Shown here in pieces: positions 34,400-48,600 of a stretch of 64,000 nt of DNA (within the stretch, counting starts at the first letter, position 1; each line of letters starts with the position of its first letter). The stretch covers positions 475,205 to 539,204 of the forward strand of contig JAZGTH010000140.1 of NCBI GenBank assembly GCA_036877525.1. The letters run 5' to 3'. Source of the DNA: Chromobotia macracanthus (lineage: Eukaryota > Chordata > Actinopteri > Cypriniformes > Botiidae). Below the pieces are notes generated by a model. It was not told the origin of the DNA, ran no database searches, and worked only from the letters and a program-made list of their open reading frames with translations. The position numbers were made by a program, and so were the translations under genes.

Positions 34400-37300
34400 A
34401 TGTGTGTGATGTGTGTGTGAGAGAGAGATGTGTTTTGTGATGTATGTGATGTGTGTGTGTGATAGAGATGTGTTTTTGTGATGTGTGTGTGTGTGAGAGA
34501 GAGAGATGTGTTTTGTGATGTATGTGATGTGTGTGTGAGAGAGAGATGTGTTTTTGTGATGTGTGTGTGTGTGAGAGAGAGAGATGTGTTTTTGTGATGT
34601 ATGTGATGTGTGTGTGTGAGAGATGTGTTTTGTGATGTGTGTGTGTGTGTGTGAGAGATGTGATTTGTGATGTATGTGATGTGTGTGTGTGTGTGAGAGA
34701 TGTGTTTTGTAATGTATGTGATGTGTGTGTGTGAGAGAGATGTTTTTGTGTTATGTGTGTTGTGTAGAGATGTGTTTTTGTGATGTATGTGATGTGTGTG
34801 TGTGGAGAGATGTGTTTTGTGATGTATGTGATGTGTGTGTGTGAGAGAGAGATGTGTTTTGTGATGTATGTGATGTGTGTGTGTGTGAGAAAGAATGTGT
34901 TTTGTTGATGTATGTGATGTGTGTGTTGTGAGAGAGAGTGTTTTGTGTGTATGTGATGTGTGTGTGGGTGTGAGATGCGTTTTGTGATGTGTGTGTGTGT
35001 GTGAGAGAGATGTGTTTTGTGATGTATGTGATGTGTGTGTGTGTGAGAGATGTGTTTTGTGATGTATGTGATGTGTGTGTGAGAGATGTGTTTTTGTGAT
35101 GTATGTGATGTGTGTGTGTGAGAGAGAGATGTGTTTTTGTGATGTATGTGATGTGTGTGTGAGAGAGATGTGTTTTGTGATGTATGTGATGTGTGTGTGT
35201 GTGAGAGATGTGTTTTGTGATGTATGTGATGTGTGTGTGTGTGTGAGAGATGTGTTTTGTGATGTATGTGATGTGTGTGTGTGAGAGAGATGTGTTTTGT
35301 GATGTATGTGATTGTGTGTGTGTGAGAGATGTGTTTTTGTGATGTATGTGATGTGTGTGTGGAGAGATGTGTTTTGGTGATGTATGTGATGTGTGTGTGT
35401 GTGTGTGTGAGAGATGTGTTTTGTAATGTATGTGATGTGTGTGTGTGAGAGAGATGTGTTTTTGTGATGTATGTGATGTGTGTGTGAGAGATGTGTTTTT
35501 GTGATGTATGTGATGTTGTGTGTGTGTGAGAGAGATGTGTTTTGTGATGTATGTGATGTGTGTGTGTGTGAGAGATGTGTTTTGTGATGTATGTGATGTG
35601 TGTGTGTAGAGAGAGAGATGTGTTTTTGTGATGTATGTGATGTGTGTGTGTGAGAGAGATGTGTTTTTGTGATGTATGTGATGTGTGTGTGATGTATGTG
35701 ATGTGTGTGTGTGTGAGAGAGATGTGTTTTTGTGATGTATGTGATGTGTGTGTGTGAGAGAGATGTGTTTTGTGATGTATGTGATGTTGTTGTGTGAGAG
35801 AGAGATGTGTTTTGTGATGTATGTGATGTGTGTGTGTGAGATGTGTTTTTGTGATGTATGTGAGAGAGATGTGTTTTGTGATGTATGTGATGTGTGTGTG
35901 AGAGAGAGATGTGTTTTTGTGATGTATGTGATGTGTGTGTGAGAGAGATGTGTTTTTGTGATGTATGTGATGTGTGTGTGAGAGATGTGTTTTTGTGATG
36001 TATGTGATGTGTGTGTGTGAGAGAGAGAGATGTGTTTTTGTGATGTATGTGATGTGTGTGTGTGAGAGATGTGTTTTTGTGATGTATGTGATGTGTGTGT
36101 GAGAGAGAGAGATGTGTTTTGTGATGTATGTGATGTGTGTGTGAGAGAGATGTGTTTTTGTGATGTATGTGATGTGTGTGTGTGTGAGAGATGTGTTTTG
36201 TGATGTATGTGATGTGTGTGTGTGAGAGAGAGAGATGTGTTTTTGTGATGTATGTGATGTGTGTGTGTAGAGAGAGAGATGTGTTTTTGTGATGTATGTG
36301 ATGTGTGTGTAGAGAGAGATGTGTTTTTGTGATGTATGTGATGTGTGTGTGTGAGAGAGAGAGATGTGTTTTTGTGATGTATGTGATGTGTGTGTGTAAG
36401 AGAGAGATGTGTTTTTGTGATGTATGTGATGTGTGTGTGTGAGAGAGAGAGATGTGTTTTGTGATGTATGTGATGTGTGTGTGAGAGAGAGATGTGTTTT
36501 TGTGATGTATGTGATGTGTGTGTGTAAGAGAGAGATGTGTTTTTGTGATGTATGTGATGTGTGTGTGAGAGAGAGAGATGTGTTTTTGTGATGTGTGATG
36601 TGTGTGTGTGAGAGAGAGATGTGTTTTTGTGATGTATGTGATGTGTGTGTGTGAGAGAGATGTGTTTTTGTGATGTATGTGATGTGTGTGTGAGAGAGAT
36701 GTGTTTTTGTGATGTATGTGATGTGTGTGTGAGAGAGAGATGTGTTTTGTGATGTATGTGATGTGTGTGTGTGAGAGAGATGTGTTTTTGTGATGTATGT
36801 GTTGTGTGTGTGTGAGAGAGAGAGATGTGTTTTGTGATGTATGTGTTGTGTGTGAGAGAGAGAGAGATGTGTTTTGTGATGTATGTGATGTGTGTGTGTG
36901 AGAGAGAGATGTGTTTTGTGATGTATGTGATGTGTGTGTGTGTGAGAGAGATGTGTTTTGTGATGTATGTGATGTGTGTGAGTGAGAGAGAGATGTGTTT
37001 TGTGATGTATGTGTTGTGTGTGTGTGTAAGAGAGAGATGTGTTTTTGTAATGTATGTGATGTGTGTGAGAGAGAGATGTGTTTTTGTGATGTATGTGATG
37101 TGTGTGTGAGAGAGATGTGTTTTGTGATGTATGTGATGTGTGTGTGTGTGTGTGAGAGATGTGTTTTGTGATGTATGTGATGTGTGTGTGTGTGAGAGAT
37201 GTGTTTTGTGATGTATGTGATGTGTGTGTGTGTGAGAGAGATGTGTTTTTGTGATGTATGTGATGTGTGTGTGAGAGAGAGATGTGTTTTGTGATGTATG

Positions 37301-37722
37301 TGATGTGTGTGTGTGTGTGAGAGATGTGTTTTGTGATGTATGTGATGTGTGTGTGTGTGAGAGAGATGTGTTTTGTGATGTATGTGATGTGTGTGTGTGT
37401 GTGTGAGAGATGTGTTTTGTGATGTATGTGATGTGTGTGTGTGTGAGAGATGTGTTTTGTGATGTATGTGATGTGTGTGTGTGTGTGAGAGATGTGTTTT
37501 TGTGATATATGTGATGTGTGTGTGAGAGAGAGATGTGTTTTTGTGATGTATGTGATGTGTGTGTGAGAGATGTGTTTTTGTGATGTATGTGTTGTGTGTG
37601 TGTGTGTGTGAGAGAGATGTGTTTTGTGATGTATGTGATGTGTGTGTGTGTGAGAGAGATGTGTTTTTGTGATGTATGTGATGTGTGTGTGTGAGAGAGA
37701 TGTGTTTTGTGATGTATGTGAT

Positions 37723-37756
<34 letters not shown>

Positions 37757-40700
37757 TGTGTTTTTGTGATGTGTGTGTGAGAGAGAGATGTGTTTTGTGA
37801 TGTATGTGATGTGTGTGTGAGAGAGAGAGATGTGTTTTGTGATGTATGTGATGTGTGTGTGTGTGAGAGAGATATGTGTTTTTGTGATGTATGTGATGTG
37901 TGTGTGTGTGAGAGAGAGAGATGTGTTTTTGTGATGTATATGATGTGTGTGTGTGAGAGAGATGTGTTTTTGTAATGTATGTGATGTGTGTGAGAGAGAT
38001 GTGTTTTTGTGATGTATGTGATGTGTGTGTGAGAGAGAGATGTGTTTTTGTGATGTATGTGATGTGTGTGTGAGAGAGATGTGTTTTGTGATGTATGTGA
38101 TGTGTGTGTGTGAGAGAGATGTGTTTTGTGATGTATGTGATGTGTGTGTGTGAGAGAGAGATGTGTTTCTGTGATGTATGTGATGTGTGTGTGTGAGAGA
38201 GATGTGTTTTTGTGATGTATGTGATGTGTGTGTGTGAGAGAGATGTGTTTTTGTGATATATGTGATGTGTGTGTGTGAGAGAGAGATGTGTTTTGTGATG
38301 TATGTGATGTGTGTGTGTGAGAGAGATGTGTTTTTGTGATGTATGTGATGTGTGTGTGAGAGAGAGATGTGTTTTGTGATGTATGTGATGTGTGTGTGAA
38401 GAGATGTGTTTTTGTGATGTATGTGATGTGTGTGTGAGAGAGATGTGTGTTTTGTGATGTATGTGATGTGTGTGTAAGAGAGAGATGTGTTTTTGTGATG
38501 TATGTGATGTGTGTGAGAGAGAGATGTGTTTTGTGATGTATGTGATGTGTGTGTGAGAGAGAGAGATGTGTTTTGTGATGTATGTGATGTGTGTAGAGAG
38601 AGATGTGTTTTTGTGATGTATGTGATGTGTGTGTGAAAGATGTGTTTTTGTGATGTATGTGATGTGTGTGTGAGAGAGATGTGTTTTTGTGATGTATGTG
38701 ATGTGTGTGTGTGTGTGAGAGAGAGAGAGATGTGTTTTTGTGATGTATGTGATGTGTGTGTAGAGAGAGATGTGTTTTTGTGATGTATGTGATGTGTGTG
38801 TGAAAGATGTGTTTTTGTGATGTATGTGATGTGTGTGTGTGTGAGAGAGATGTGTTTTTGTGATGTATGTGATGTGTGTGAGAGAGAGATGTGTTTTTGT
38901 GATGTATGTGATGTGTGTGTGAGAGAGATGTGTTTTTGTGATATATGTGATGTGTGTGTGTGTGAGAGAGATGTGTTTTTGTGATGTATGTGATGTGTGT
39001 GTGAGAGAGAGATGTGTTTTTGTGATGTATGTGATGTGTGTGTGTGTGTGTTGGGAGAGATGTGTTTTTGTGATGTGTGTGTGAGAGAGAGATGTGTTTT
39101 GTGATGTATGTGATGTGTGTGTGAGAGAGAGAGATGTGTTTTGTGATGTATGTGATGTGTGTGTGTGTGAGAGAGATGTGTTTTGTGATGTATGTGATGT
39201 GTGTGTGTGAGAGAGAGATGTGTTTTTGTGATGTATGTGATGTGTGTGTGTGTGAGAGAGAGATGTGTTTTTGTGATGTATATGATGTGTGTGTGTGAGA
39301 GAGATGTGTTTTTGTGATGTATGTGATGTGTTTTTGTGATGTATGTGATGTGTGTGTGTGTAAGAGAGAGATGTGTTTTTGTAATGTATGTGATGTGTGT
39401 GAGAGAGATGTGTTTTTGTGATGTATGTGATGTGTGTGTGAGAGAGAGATGTGTTTTTGTGATATATGTGATGTGTGTGTGAGAGAGAGAGATGTGTTTT
39501 GTGATGTATGTGATGTGTGTGTGAGAGAGATGTGTTTTGTGATGTATGTGATGTGTGTGTGTGAGAGAGATGTGTTTTGTGATGTATGTGATGTGTGTGT
39601 GAGAGAGATGTGTTTTGTGATGTATGTGATGTGTGTGTGAGAGAGAGATGTGTTTTTGTGATGTATGTGATGTGTGTGTGAGAGAGAGATGTGTTTTTGT
39701 GATATATGTGATGTGTGTGTGGAGAGATGTGTTTTGTGATGTATGTGATGTGTGTGTGAGAGAGAGAGAGATGTGTTTTTGTGATGTATGTGATGTGTGT
39801 GTGAAAGATGTGTTTTTGTGATGTATGTGATGTGTGTGTGTGTGAGAGAGATGTGTTTTTGTGATGTATGTGATGTGTGTGTGAGAGAGAGATGTGTTTT
39901 TGTGATGTATGTGATGTGTGTGAGAGAGAGAGATGTGTTTTTGTGATGTATGTGATGTGTGTGTGAGAGAGAGATGTGTTTTTGTGATATATGTGATGTG
40001 TGTGTGTGTGAGAGAGATGTGTTTTGTGATGTATGTGATGTGTGTGTGTGAGAGAGAGAGATGTGTTTTTGTGATGTATGTGATGTGTGTGTGTGTGAGA
40101 GAGATGCGTTTTGTGATGTATGTGATGTGTGTGTGAGAGAGATGTGTTTTGTGATGTATGTGATGTTGTGTGAGATGTGTTTTTGTGATGTATCGATGTG
40201 TGTGTGTGAGAGAGAGATGTGTTTTTGTGATGTATGTGATGTGTGTGTTAGAGAGAGAGATGTGTTTTTGTGATGTGTTGAGAGAGAGATGTGTTTTGTG
40301 ATGTATGTGATGTGTGTGAGAGAGAGAGATGTGTTTTTGTGATGTATGTGATGTGTGTGTAGAAGATGTGTTTTTTGTGATGTGTGTGAAAGAGAGAGAT
40401 GTGTTTTTGTGATGTATGTGATGTGTGTGTGTGAGAGAGATGTGTTTTTGTGATGTATGGATGTGTGTGTGTGAGAGAGATGTGTTTTTGTGATGTATGT
40501 GTGTGTGTGTGTGAGAGAGAGATGTGTTTTGTGATGTATGTGATGTGTGTGTGTGAGAGAGAGATGTGTTTTGTGATGTATGTGATGTGTGTGTGTAGAG
40601 AGAGATGTGTTTTTGTGATGTGTGTGATGTGTGTGTGAGAGAGAGATGTGTTTTTGTGATGTATGTGATGTGTGTGTTAGAAGTGTGTTTTGTGATGTAT

Positions 40701-42722
40701 GTGATGTGTGTGTGTGAGAGAGATGTGTTTTGTGATGTATGTGATGTGTGTGTGGAGAGAGAGATGTGTTTTTGTGATGTATGTGATGTGTGTGTGTGAG
40801 AGAGAGATGTGTTTTGTGATGTATGTGATGTGTGTGTGTGAGAGAGATGTGTTTTGTGATGATGTATGTGTGTGTGTAGAGAGAGAGATGTGTTTTTGTG
40901 ATGTATGTGATGTGTGTGTGTGAGAGAGAGATGTGTTTTGTGATGTATGTGATGTGTGTGTGAGAGAGAGATGTGTTTTTGTGATGTATGTGATGTGTGT
41001 GTGTGTGAGAGAGAGATGTGTTTTTGTGATGTATGTGATGTGTGTGTGTGAGAGAGATGTGTTTTTGTGATGTATGTGATGTGTGTGTGAGAGAGAGAGA
41101 TGTGTTTTGTGATGTATGTGATGTGTGTGTGTGAGAGAGAGATGTGTTTTGTGATGTATGTGATGTGTGTGTGTGAGAGAGAGATGTGTTTTGTGATGTA
41201 TGTGATGTGTGTGTGAGAGAGAGATGTGTTTTTGTGATGTGTGTGTGAGAGAGAGATGTGTTTTTGTGATGTATGTGATGTGTGTGTAAGAGAGAGATGT
41301 GTTTTTGTGATGTATGTGATGTGTGTGTGAAAGATGTGTTTTTGTGATGTATCTGATGTGTGTGTGTGTGAGAGAGATGTGTTTTTGTGATGTATGTGAT
41401 GTGTGTGTGTGTGAGAGAGATGTGTTTTTGTGATGTGTGTGTGAGAGAGAGATGTGTTTTTGTGATGTATGTGATGTGTGTGTAAGAGAGAGAGATGTGT
41501 TTTTGTGATGTATGTGATGTGTGTGTGTGAGAGAGAGATGTGTTTTTGTGATGTATGTGATGTGTGTGTGTGAGAGAGAGATGTGTTTTTGTGATGTATG
41601 TGATGTGTGTGTGTGAGAGAGAGTGTGTTTTTGTGATGTATGTGATGTGTGTGTGTGAGAGAGAGATGTGTTTTGTGATGTATGTGATGTGTGTGTGTGA
41701 GAGAGAGATGTGTTTTTGTGATGTATGTGATGTGTGTGTGTGAGAGAGAGGTGTGTTTTGTGATGTATGTGATGTGTGTGTGTGTGAGAGAGAGATGTGT
41801 TTTTGTGATGTATGTGATGTGTGTGTGAGAGATGTGTTTTTGTGATGTATGTGATTGTGTGTGTGAGAGATTTTGATTGATGTTATGTGTGTGTGAGAGA
41901 GAGATGTGTTTTGTGATGTATGTGATGTGTGTGTGAAAGATGTGTTTTTGTGATGTATGTGATGTGTGTGTGTGTGAGAGAGAGAGATGTGTTTTGTGAT
42001 GTATGTGATGTGTGTGAGAGAGAGATGTGTTTTGTGATGTATGTGATGTGTGTGTGTGAGAGAGAGATGTGTTTTGTGATGTATGTGATGTGTGTGTGAG
42101 AGAGAGATGTGTTTTGTGATGTATGTGATGTGTGTGTGTGTGTGAGAGATGTGTTTTGTGATGTATGTGATGTGTGTGTGTGAGAGAGAGAGATGTGTTT
42201 TTGTGATGTGTGTGTGAGAGAGAGATGTGTTTTTGTGATGTATGTGATGTGTGTGTAAGAGAGAGATGTGTTTTTGTGATGTATGTGATGTGTGTGTGAA
42301 AGATGTGTTTTTGTGTATGTATGTGATGTGTGTGTGAGAGATGTGTTTTTGTGATGTATGTGATGTGTGTGTGTGAGAGAGAGATGTGTTTTTGTGATGT
42401 ATGTGATGTGTGTGTGAAAGATGTGTTTTTGTGATGTATGTGATGTGTGTGTGAGAGAGATGTGTTTTGTGATGTATGTGATGTGTGTGTGAGAGAGAGA
42501 GAGATGTGTTTTTGTGATGTATGTGATGTGTGTGTGTGAGAGATGTGTTTTGTGATGTATGTGATGTGTGTGTGTGAGAGAGATGTGTTTTGTGATGTAT
42601 GTGATGTGTGTGTGAGAGAGATGTGTTTTTGTGATATATGTGATGTGTGTGTGTGAGAGAGAGAGATGTGTTTCTGTGATGTATGTGATGTGTGTGTGAT
42701 GTATGTGATGTGTGTTTGTTTG
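34400..42722. repeat. 8.3 kb minisatellite, about 43-base TG/GA-rich unit
   Basis: About 195 copies of a unit composed of GATGTGTTTT(T)GTGATG, TATGTGATG, a (TG)n run of 3 to 8 units, then a (GA)n run of 2 to 7 units. Length differences come almost only from the two dinucleotide runs and from T4 versus T5. It lies between the LN start and LN end exons and may have replaced the missing LN exons. The many plus-strand frames (periodic CFVMYVMCV or VFCDVCDVC) are artefacts of the repeat. Confidence 0.97.
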
Positions 42723-42729
42723 AAGAGAG

Positions 42730-43231
42730 ATCAGGTTAGTAGTTCTAGTTCATTGCTGCAGAGGTCTCTGGGTGTTAACGGTCCAGTTGTTTCTCTTGTG
42801 AGGCTAAACTCATGGGGGGTCATCACATTTTATTAAGACCTTTCAGACAGCACATACAGATGATATAATACACTTACAATACCTGCAGGAACAGACCTGG
42901 TACAAGAGACTAAACAATGAATCTAATGAAGAACATGCTGGCATCATATTTCAGCCGAACATCAAACAAAAACAAAAATATTTGATAATTGAATAACTGA
43001 ATCATGAAATAAACAGCAAGAGATTCTGTTCTCTAAACGAAGCTATGAAGTAAAGAATACCGTTTACATGTGTTTTACACGCTCAGAACAGAAATATGAG
43101 TGAAGTGTGTCCAGCAGTTTCTTATCATGGTGCGTGTGTGTGATTCTGAAATACAGAGAGAGATTTATATTCAGATATGGTCTTTAATGGACAGCATGAC
43201 AACTAAAGTGTGTGTGTGTACTATACATTAC
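42730..43231. other. Intronic sequence, nothing seen
   Basis: Unique sequence between the array and the laminin LN exon. No exon on the minus strand. Confidence 0.4.
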
Positions 43232-43402
43232 CGTAATCATGGTCACTGTGCAGGTTGCAGGTCCTGCACTGAGGGTTTCTGACAGGCTGTCCTGGTACAT
43301 GCTCCACCAGTTTGCAGAACATCTCTGGTCCTGATTCTCCACATGTTGCATTAGCTGTGATCTCTGCCATGGAGGCCAGATTCAGAACTGCTGGGGAAAG
43401 CC
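43232..43402 (-). pseudogene. Laminin alpha LN-domain first exon (exon 2 type), frame intact
   Basis: The acceptor (gcatgcag, 43403-43410) and donor (gtaatg, 43226-43231) bound a 171-base exon that starts and ends one base into a codon. It reads GLSPAVLNLASMAEITAN, then ATCGESGPEMFCKLVEHV, then PGQPVRNPQCRTC. This is the highly conserved start of the LN domain, GLFPAxLNLASNAxIxxNATCGEKGPEMxCKLVEHVPGxPVRNPQCRxC, with all cysteines kept. AVLNL, ITxNAT and PGQP are LAMA2-like, PEMF is LAMA1-like. By itself the exon is fit for use; it is called part of a pseudogene because downstream exons are broken or missing. The signal-peptide exon expected above 43.4 kb was not identified. Confidence 0.88.
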
Positions 43403-45640
43403 CTGCATGCATAAATGATGATATACATGATATCATAAATAACATAAAAAAACAGCACCATCAACACACAGTCAACAGTGCGAACATCTGATGACATAAT
43501 CAACAGCACCATCATCAACATGCAGTCAGCATAGCAAGAGTCCGATGACATTATTACCAATATCATCATCAACATGCATCCAAACTCTGAAAGCCAACTA
43601 AGTTTGTGGAAATGGTTTATGAGAAAGTCTTTGAATCTGTTAGAACTTTTAACAAACCGAACATTTAAAAAAAAGAAAGACTTTAAAGTTAAAGTTAAAA
43701 TTATAGGTTCAGATTTGAGATTTAATTCTCGTTTCCAAATGCAACTTACATCAAACATTTCCGTCATCAAAATCACACAACAATGTTATTAGTTGTTCCT
43801 GCTTTGTGAGAGTTGCATGTGAGTTTTGTGTGTCCTTGGTTTTGTAATTAAAATTTACTCTTAGTCTCTGCTTTTATAGAATATTTGTCGAGTTTTAGAT
43901 GTGGAAAGAAAAGTATCACGCTAACATGATTTCACAGAGCTTCAGTTAAAAGAGAGAGAGAGGAAAGAGAGAGACATTTTAAATGCCTGAAACTGCAAAC
44001 ACAGTATGTGACAGTCTGAGATTGAACAGAGAAAGGCTAAACAGGACCTGTACATGTTTTGTGATGTGTACAGTGTTTGGCTGCTTTTGTGCATATATAA
44101 ATGATTCTCTGTGTATTATGTTTTGTCATGTATTTGGTTTGAATACAATAGCTTGATCTCCTGAAATAACTTCCAGCTGAGAACAGATGTTCTCCACCAG
44201 GTCCCAGAGAATGAAAGAATCTAGGGCATGCAGCAAAGGTCTTTCTCACTAACTCTCACATAGATCATGTGCAGTTTATCTTCTGTAATGCTTCTGCTAG
44301 TTCTGCAGGTATAAATGGGTTTTGACACTGTACTGCAGTCAAACAGATCCTGAGTTTAACAGCTGCACTGGTATTTTATGTCAGAGATGAAAACATTTGT
44401 AGAGCAAAACATGAACATGTTCCCACGACACATTAAAGAAGTTTCCGGCTTGGAGGTTTTGGTAACATGAGACTAACAAACAGATCTAACAAATCTACAT
44501 TTACAAGTGGAAATAGTTTCATACAAATGAATAGTTTACCAGATAAATTAGAAAAAAATCCAAATATCTCATCACTTCTTTTATCGTTGTTTATTATTAA
44601 GAGGATGGACTATGCAGAGGTTTCACTATATAAACAGACATCTGTCACTCTCACAAACTGAGAGATTTGTGATTTTATCAGTTCAACTCTGGCAGTATGG
44701 TACAGGTAACACCTGCATGTTCATTAAATTTGTCATAAGTCCACCTCTGGGAATGCAGTTTTATATATTTAAAATCCTTAAATGAAAATTTTCTGCCATA
44801 CACTATATACATACTAACTTCTTGTGTGGGTCAAAATGTGAAATGACTACAAACTCTGATATAAATACAATCACTGCACACATAACCTGACGGCAGCACA
44901 ACCTGTGCTCACACAAGACTAAAACACTTTTGGCCTCTGCAACAGATATCTGTCATTGAATATGATGTCACACTCTGCAGCTTCTATTTTTAATAAATAA
45001 CACATTCTTAATCTTAATAAAGGATAAAGTTAAATTACCATCACCATTTTTCCAAAACACTGAAAACAAAACAGCTTTATATTCTGTGTCTTCTCTGAGG
45101 TTAGTGTGTGATGTATATCTTCTGTTGGACCAACATCTTTCCACCATATTAAATCACAGGTCAGAGTTAACTTGAACTTTTGTACACAGCATACAAGCTT
45201 ATGATTCTGCTTTCCTACGTTTGCATGTGTGTGGTTGAAAGTGAACAGAAGGTCTTGTGTATAGTGTGAACTTGCCTCAACCCAAACAGTTTTCATGATT
45301 TTGGTCAACTATCCCTTGGCTTTGAACTGTTGCAGTCATGTTTTGCAACCACCAGACCAAAGCTGCTTTGGTTTTCACTGTCTGGAGTTTCTTGAGTGAC
45401 TCCTGTATTCTGTTCACACACTGAAGAATGAATACAGGGACTGACTCCTGAATTGAAATGCAGTTTTTACTCACGTGCGGTGTGTTGGTGTCTTATGAGA
45501 GTGTCAGGTCTCAGAGAGTGTTCAGACTGTGTGCGCTGTCTGCTTTAATCACACTGAGAACAGAGCAGCCTGAAGAGAACACAGATCAGGGTCAGAGCTT
45601 CATCTCTCTCATTCAGTAAACGGGCAGATCGAAATTGAAC
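43403..45640. other. Unique sequence; signal-peptide exon not identified
   Basis: Would be the first laminin intron or 5' region. Frames at 43351-43792, 44037-44249, 44467-44661 and 45030-45474 show no domain I recognise. A good donor-like gtgagtaaa lies on the minus strand at 45466-45474, but the sequence before it has stops in every frame I checked. Confidence 0.4.
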
Positions 45641-45654
45641 TTCAGAGAATGAGT

Positions 45655-48600
45655 GTGTGGTGAGAGTATTGAACTTCAGAGAATGAGTGTATGATGAGAG
45701 TATTGAACAGAGAATGAGTGTATGATGAGAGTATTGAACAGAGAATGAGTGTATGGTGAGAGTATTGAACAGAGAATGAGTGTATGATGAGAGTATTGAA
45801 CAGAGAATGAGTGTGTGATGAGAGTATTGAACTTCAGAGAATGAGTGTATGGTGAGCGTATTGAACAGAGAATGAGTGTATGGTGAGAGTACTGAACTTC
45901 AGAGAATGAGTGTATGATGAGAGTATTGAACAGAGAATGAGTGTATGGTGAGAGTATTGAACAGAGAATGAGTGTATGGTGAGAGTATTGAACGGAGAAT
46001 GAGTGTATGGTGAAAGTATTGAACGGAGAATAAGTGTATGGTGAGAGTATTGAACTTCAGAGAATAAGTGTATGGTGAGAGTATTGAACAGAGAATGAGT
46101 GTATGGTGAGAGTATTGAACAGAGAATGAGTGTATGATGAGAGTATTGAACAGAGAATGAGTGTATGGTGAGAGTATTGAACTTCTGAGAATGAGTGTAT
46201 GGTGAGAGTATTGAACAGAGAATGAGTGTATGATGAGAGTATTGAACAGAGAATGAGTGTATGGTGAGAGTATTGAACAGAGAATGAGTGTATGGTGAGA
46301 GTATTGAACGGAGAATGAGTGTATGGTGAGAGTATTGAACAGAGAATGAGTGTATGATGAGAGTATTGAACAGAGAATGAGTGTATGATGAGAGTATTGA
46401 ACAGAGAATGAGTGTATGATGAGAGAATTGAACAGAGAATGAGTGTATGATGAGAGTATTGAACAGAGAATGAGTGTATGATGAGAGTATTGAACAGAGA
46501 ATGAGTGTATGATGAGAGTATTGAACAGAGAATGAGTGTATGATGAGAGAATTGAACAGAGAATGAGTGTATGATGAGAGAATTGAACAGAGAATGAGTG
46601 TATGATGAGAGTATTGAACAGAGAATGAGTGTATGATGAGAGTATTGAACAGAGAATGAGTGCATGATGAGAGTATTGAACAGAGAATGAGTGTATGATG
46701 AGAGTATTGAACAGAGAATGAGTGTATGATGAGAGAATTGAACAGAGAATGAGTGTATGATGAGAGAATTGAACAGAGAATGAGTGTATGATGTGAGAGT
46801 ATTGAACAGAGAATGAGTGTATGATGAGAGTATTGAACAGAGAATGAGTGTATGATGAGAGTATTGAACAGAGAATGAGTGTATGATGAGAGAATTGAAC
46901 AGAGAATGAGTGTATGATGAGAGTATTGAACAGAGAATGAGTGTATGATGAGAGTATTGAACAGAGAATGAGTGTATGGTGAGAGTATTGAACTTCAGAG
47001 AATGAGTGTATGATGAGAGTATTGAACAGAGAATGAGTGTATGATGAGAGTATTGAACAGAGAATGAGTGTATGGTGAGAGTATTGAACAGAGAATGAGT
47101 GTATGATGAGAGTATTGAACAGAGAATGAGTGTATGATGAGAGTATTGAACTTCAGAGAATGAGTGTATGATGAGAGTATTGAACAGAGAATGAGTGTAT
47201 GGTGAGAGTATTGAACAGAGAATGAGTGTATGATGAGAGTATTGAACAGAGAATGAGTGTATGGTGAGAGTATTGAACTTCAGAGAATGAGTGTATGATG
47301 AGAGTATTGAACAGAGAATGAGTGTATGGTGAGAGTATTGAACAGAGAATGAGTGTATGGTGAGAGTATTGAACAGAGAATGAGTGTATGATGAGAGTAT
47401 TGAACAGAGAATGAGTGTATGATGAGAGTATTGAACAGAGAATGAGTGTGTGATGAGAGTATTGAACTTCAGAGAATGAGTGTATGGTGAGAGTATTGAA
47501 CTTCAGAGAATGAGTGTATGATGAGAGTATTTAACTTCAGAGAATGAGTGTATGGTGAGAGTATTGAACAGATGAGTGTGTGGTGAGAGTATTGATCAGA
47601 GAATGAGTGTATGGTGAGAGTATTTAACTTCAGAGAATGAGTGTATGGTGAGAGTATTGAACAGAGAATGAGTGTATGATGAGAGTATTGAACAGAGAAT
47701 GAGTGTATGATGAGAGTATTGAACTTCAGAGAATGAGTGTATGGTGAGAGTATTGAACAGAGAATGAGTGTATGATGAGAGTATTGAACAGAGAATGAGT
47801 GTATGATGAGAGTATTGAACAGAGAATGAGTGTATGATGAGAGTATTGAACAGAGAATGAGTGTATGGTGAGAGTATTGAACTTCAGAGAATGAGTGTAT
47901 GGTGAGAGTATTGAACAGAGAATGAGTGTATGATGAGAGTACTGAACAGAGAATGAGTGTATGATGAGAGTATTGAACAGAGAATGAGTGTATGGTGAGA
48001 GTATTGAACTTCAGAGAATGAGTGTATGGTGAGAGTATTGAACAGAGAATGAGTGTATGATGAGAGTATTGAACAGAGAATGAGTGTATGATGAGAGTAT
48101 TGAACAGAGAATGAGTGTATGATGAGAGTATTGAACAGAGAATGAGTGTATGATGAGAGTATTGAACAGAGAATGAGTGTATGATGAGAGTATTGAACTT
48201 CAGAGAATGAGTGTATGATGAGAGTATTGAACTTCAGAGAATGAGTGTATGGTGAGAGTATTGAACAGAGAATGAGTGTATGATGAGAGTATTGAACTTC
48301 AGAGAATGAGTGTATGGTGAGAGTATTGAACAGAGAATGAGTGTATGATGAGAGTATTGAACAGAGAATGAGTGTATGATGAGAGTATTGAACAGAGAAT
48401 GAGTGTATGATGAGAGTATTGAACAGAGAATGAGTGTATGGTGAGAGTATTGAACTTCAGAGAATGAGTGTATGGTGAGAGTATTGAACAGAGAATGAGT
48501 GTATGGTGAGAGTATTGAACTTCAGAGAATGAGTGTATGGTGAGAGTATTGAACTTCAGAGAATGAGTGTATGGTGAGAGTATTGAACAGAGAATGAGTG

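Noticed and set aside
34400..42722. Many 60-90 codon frames rich in CFVMYVMCV
   Set aside because: Direct products of the TG/GA minisatellite.
43100..43282. Plus-strand 60-codon frame
   Set aside because: Overlaps the conserved laminin LN exon on the other strand; shadow frame.
45030..45474. Adjacent minus-strand frames, one with SVPVFILQCVNRIQES, faintly like a RhoGAP start
   Set aside because: Only a few residues fit, no Arg-finger motif follows, and no exon borders are clear.
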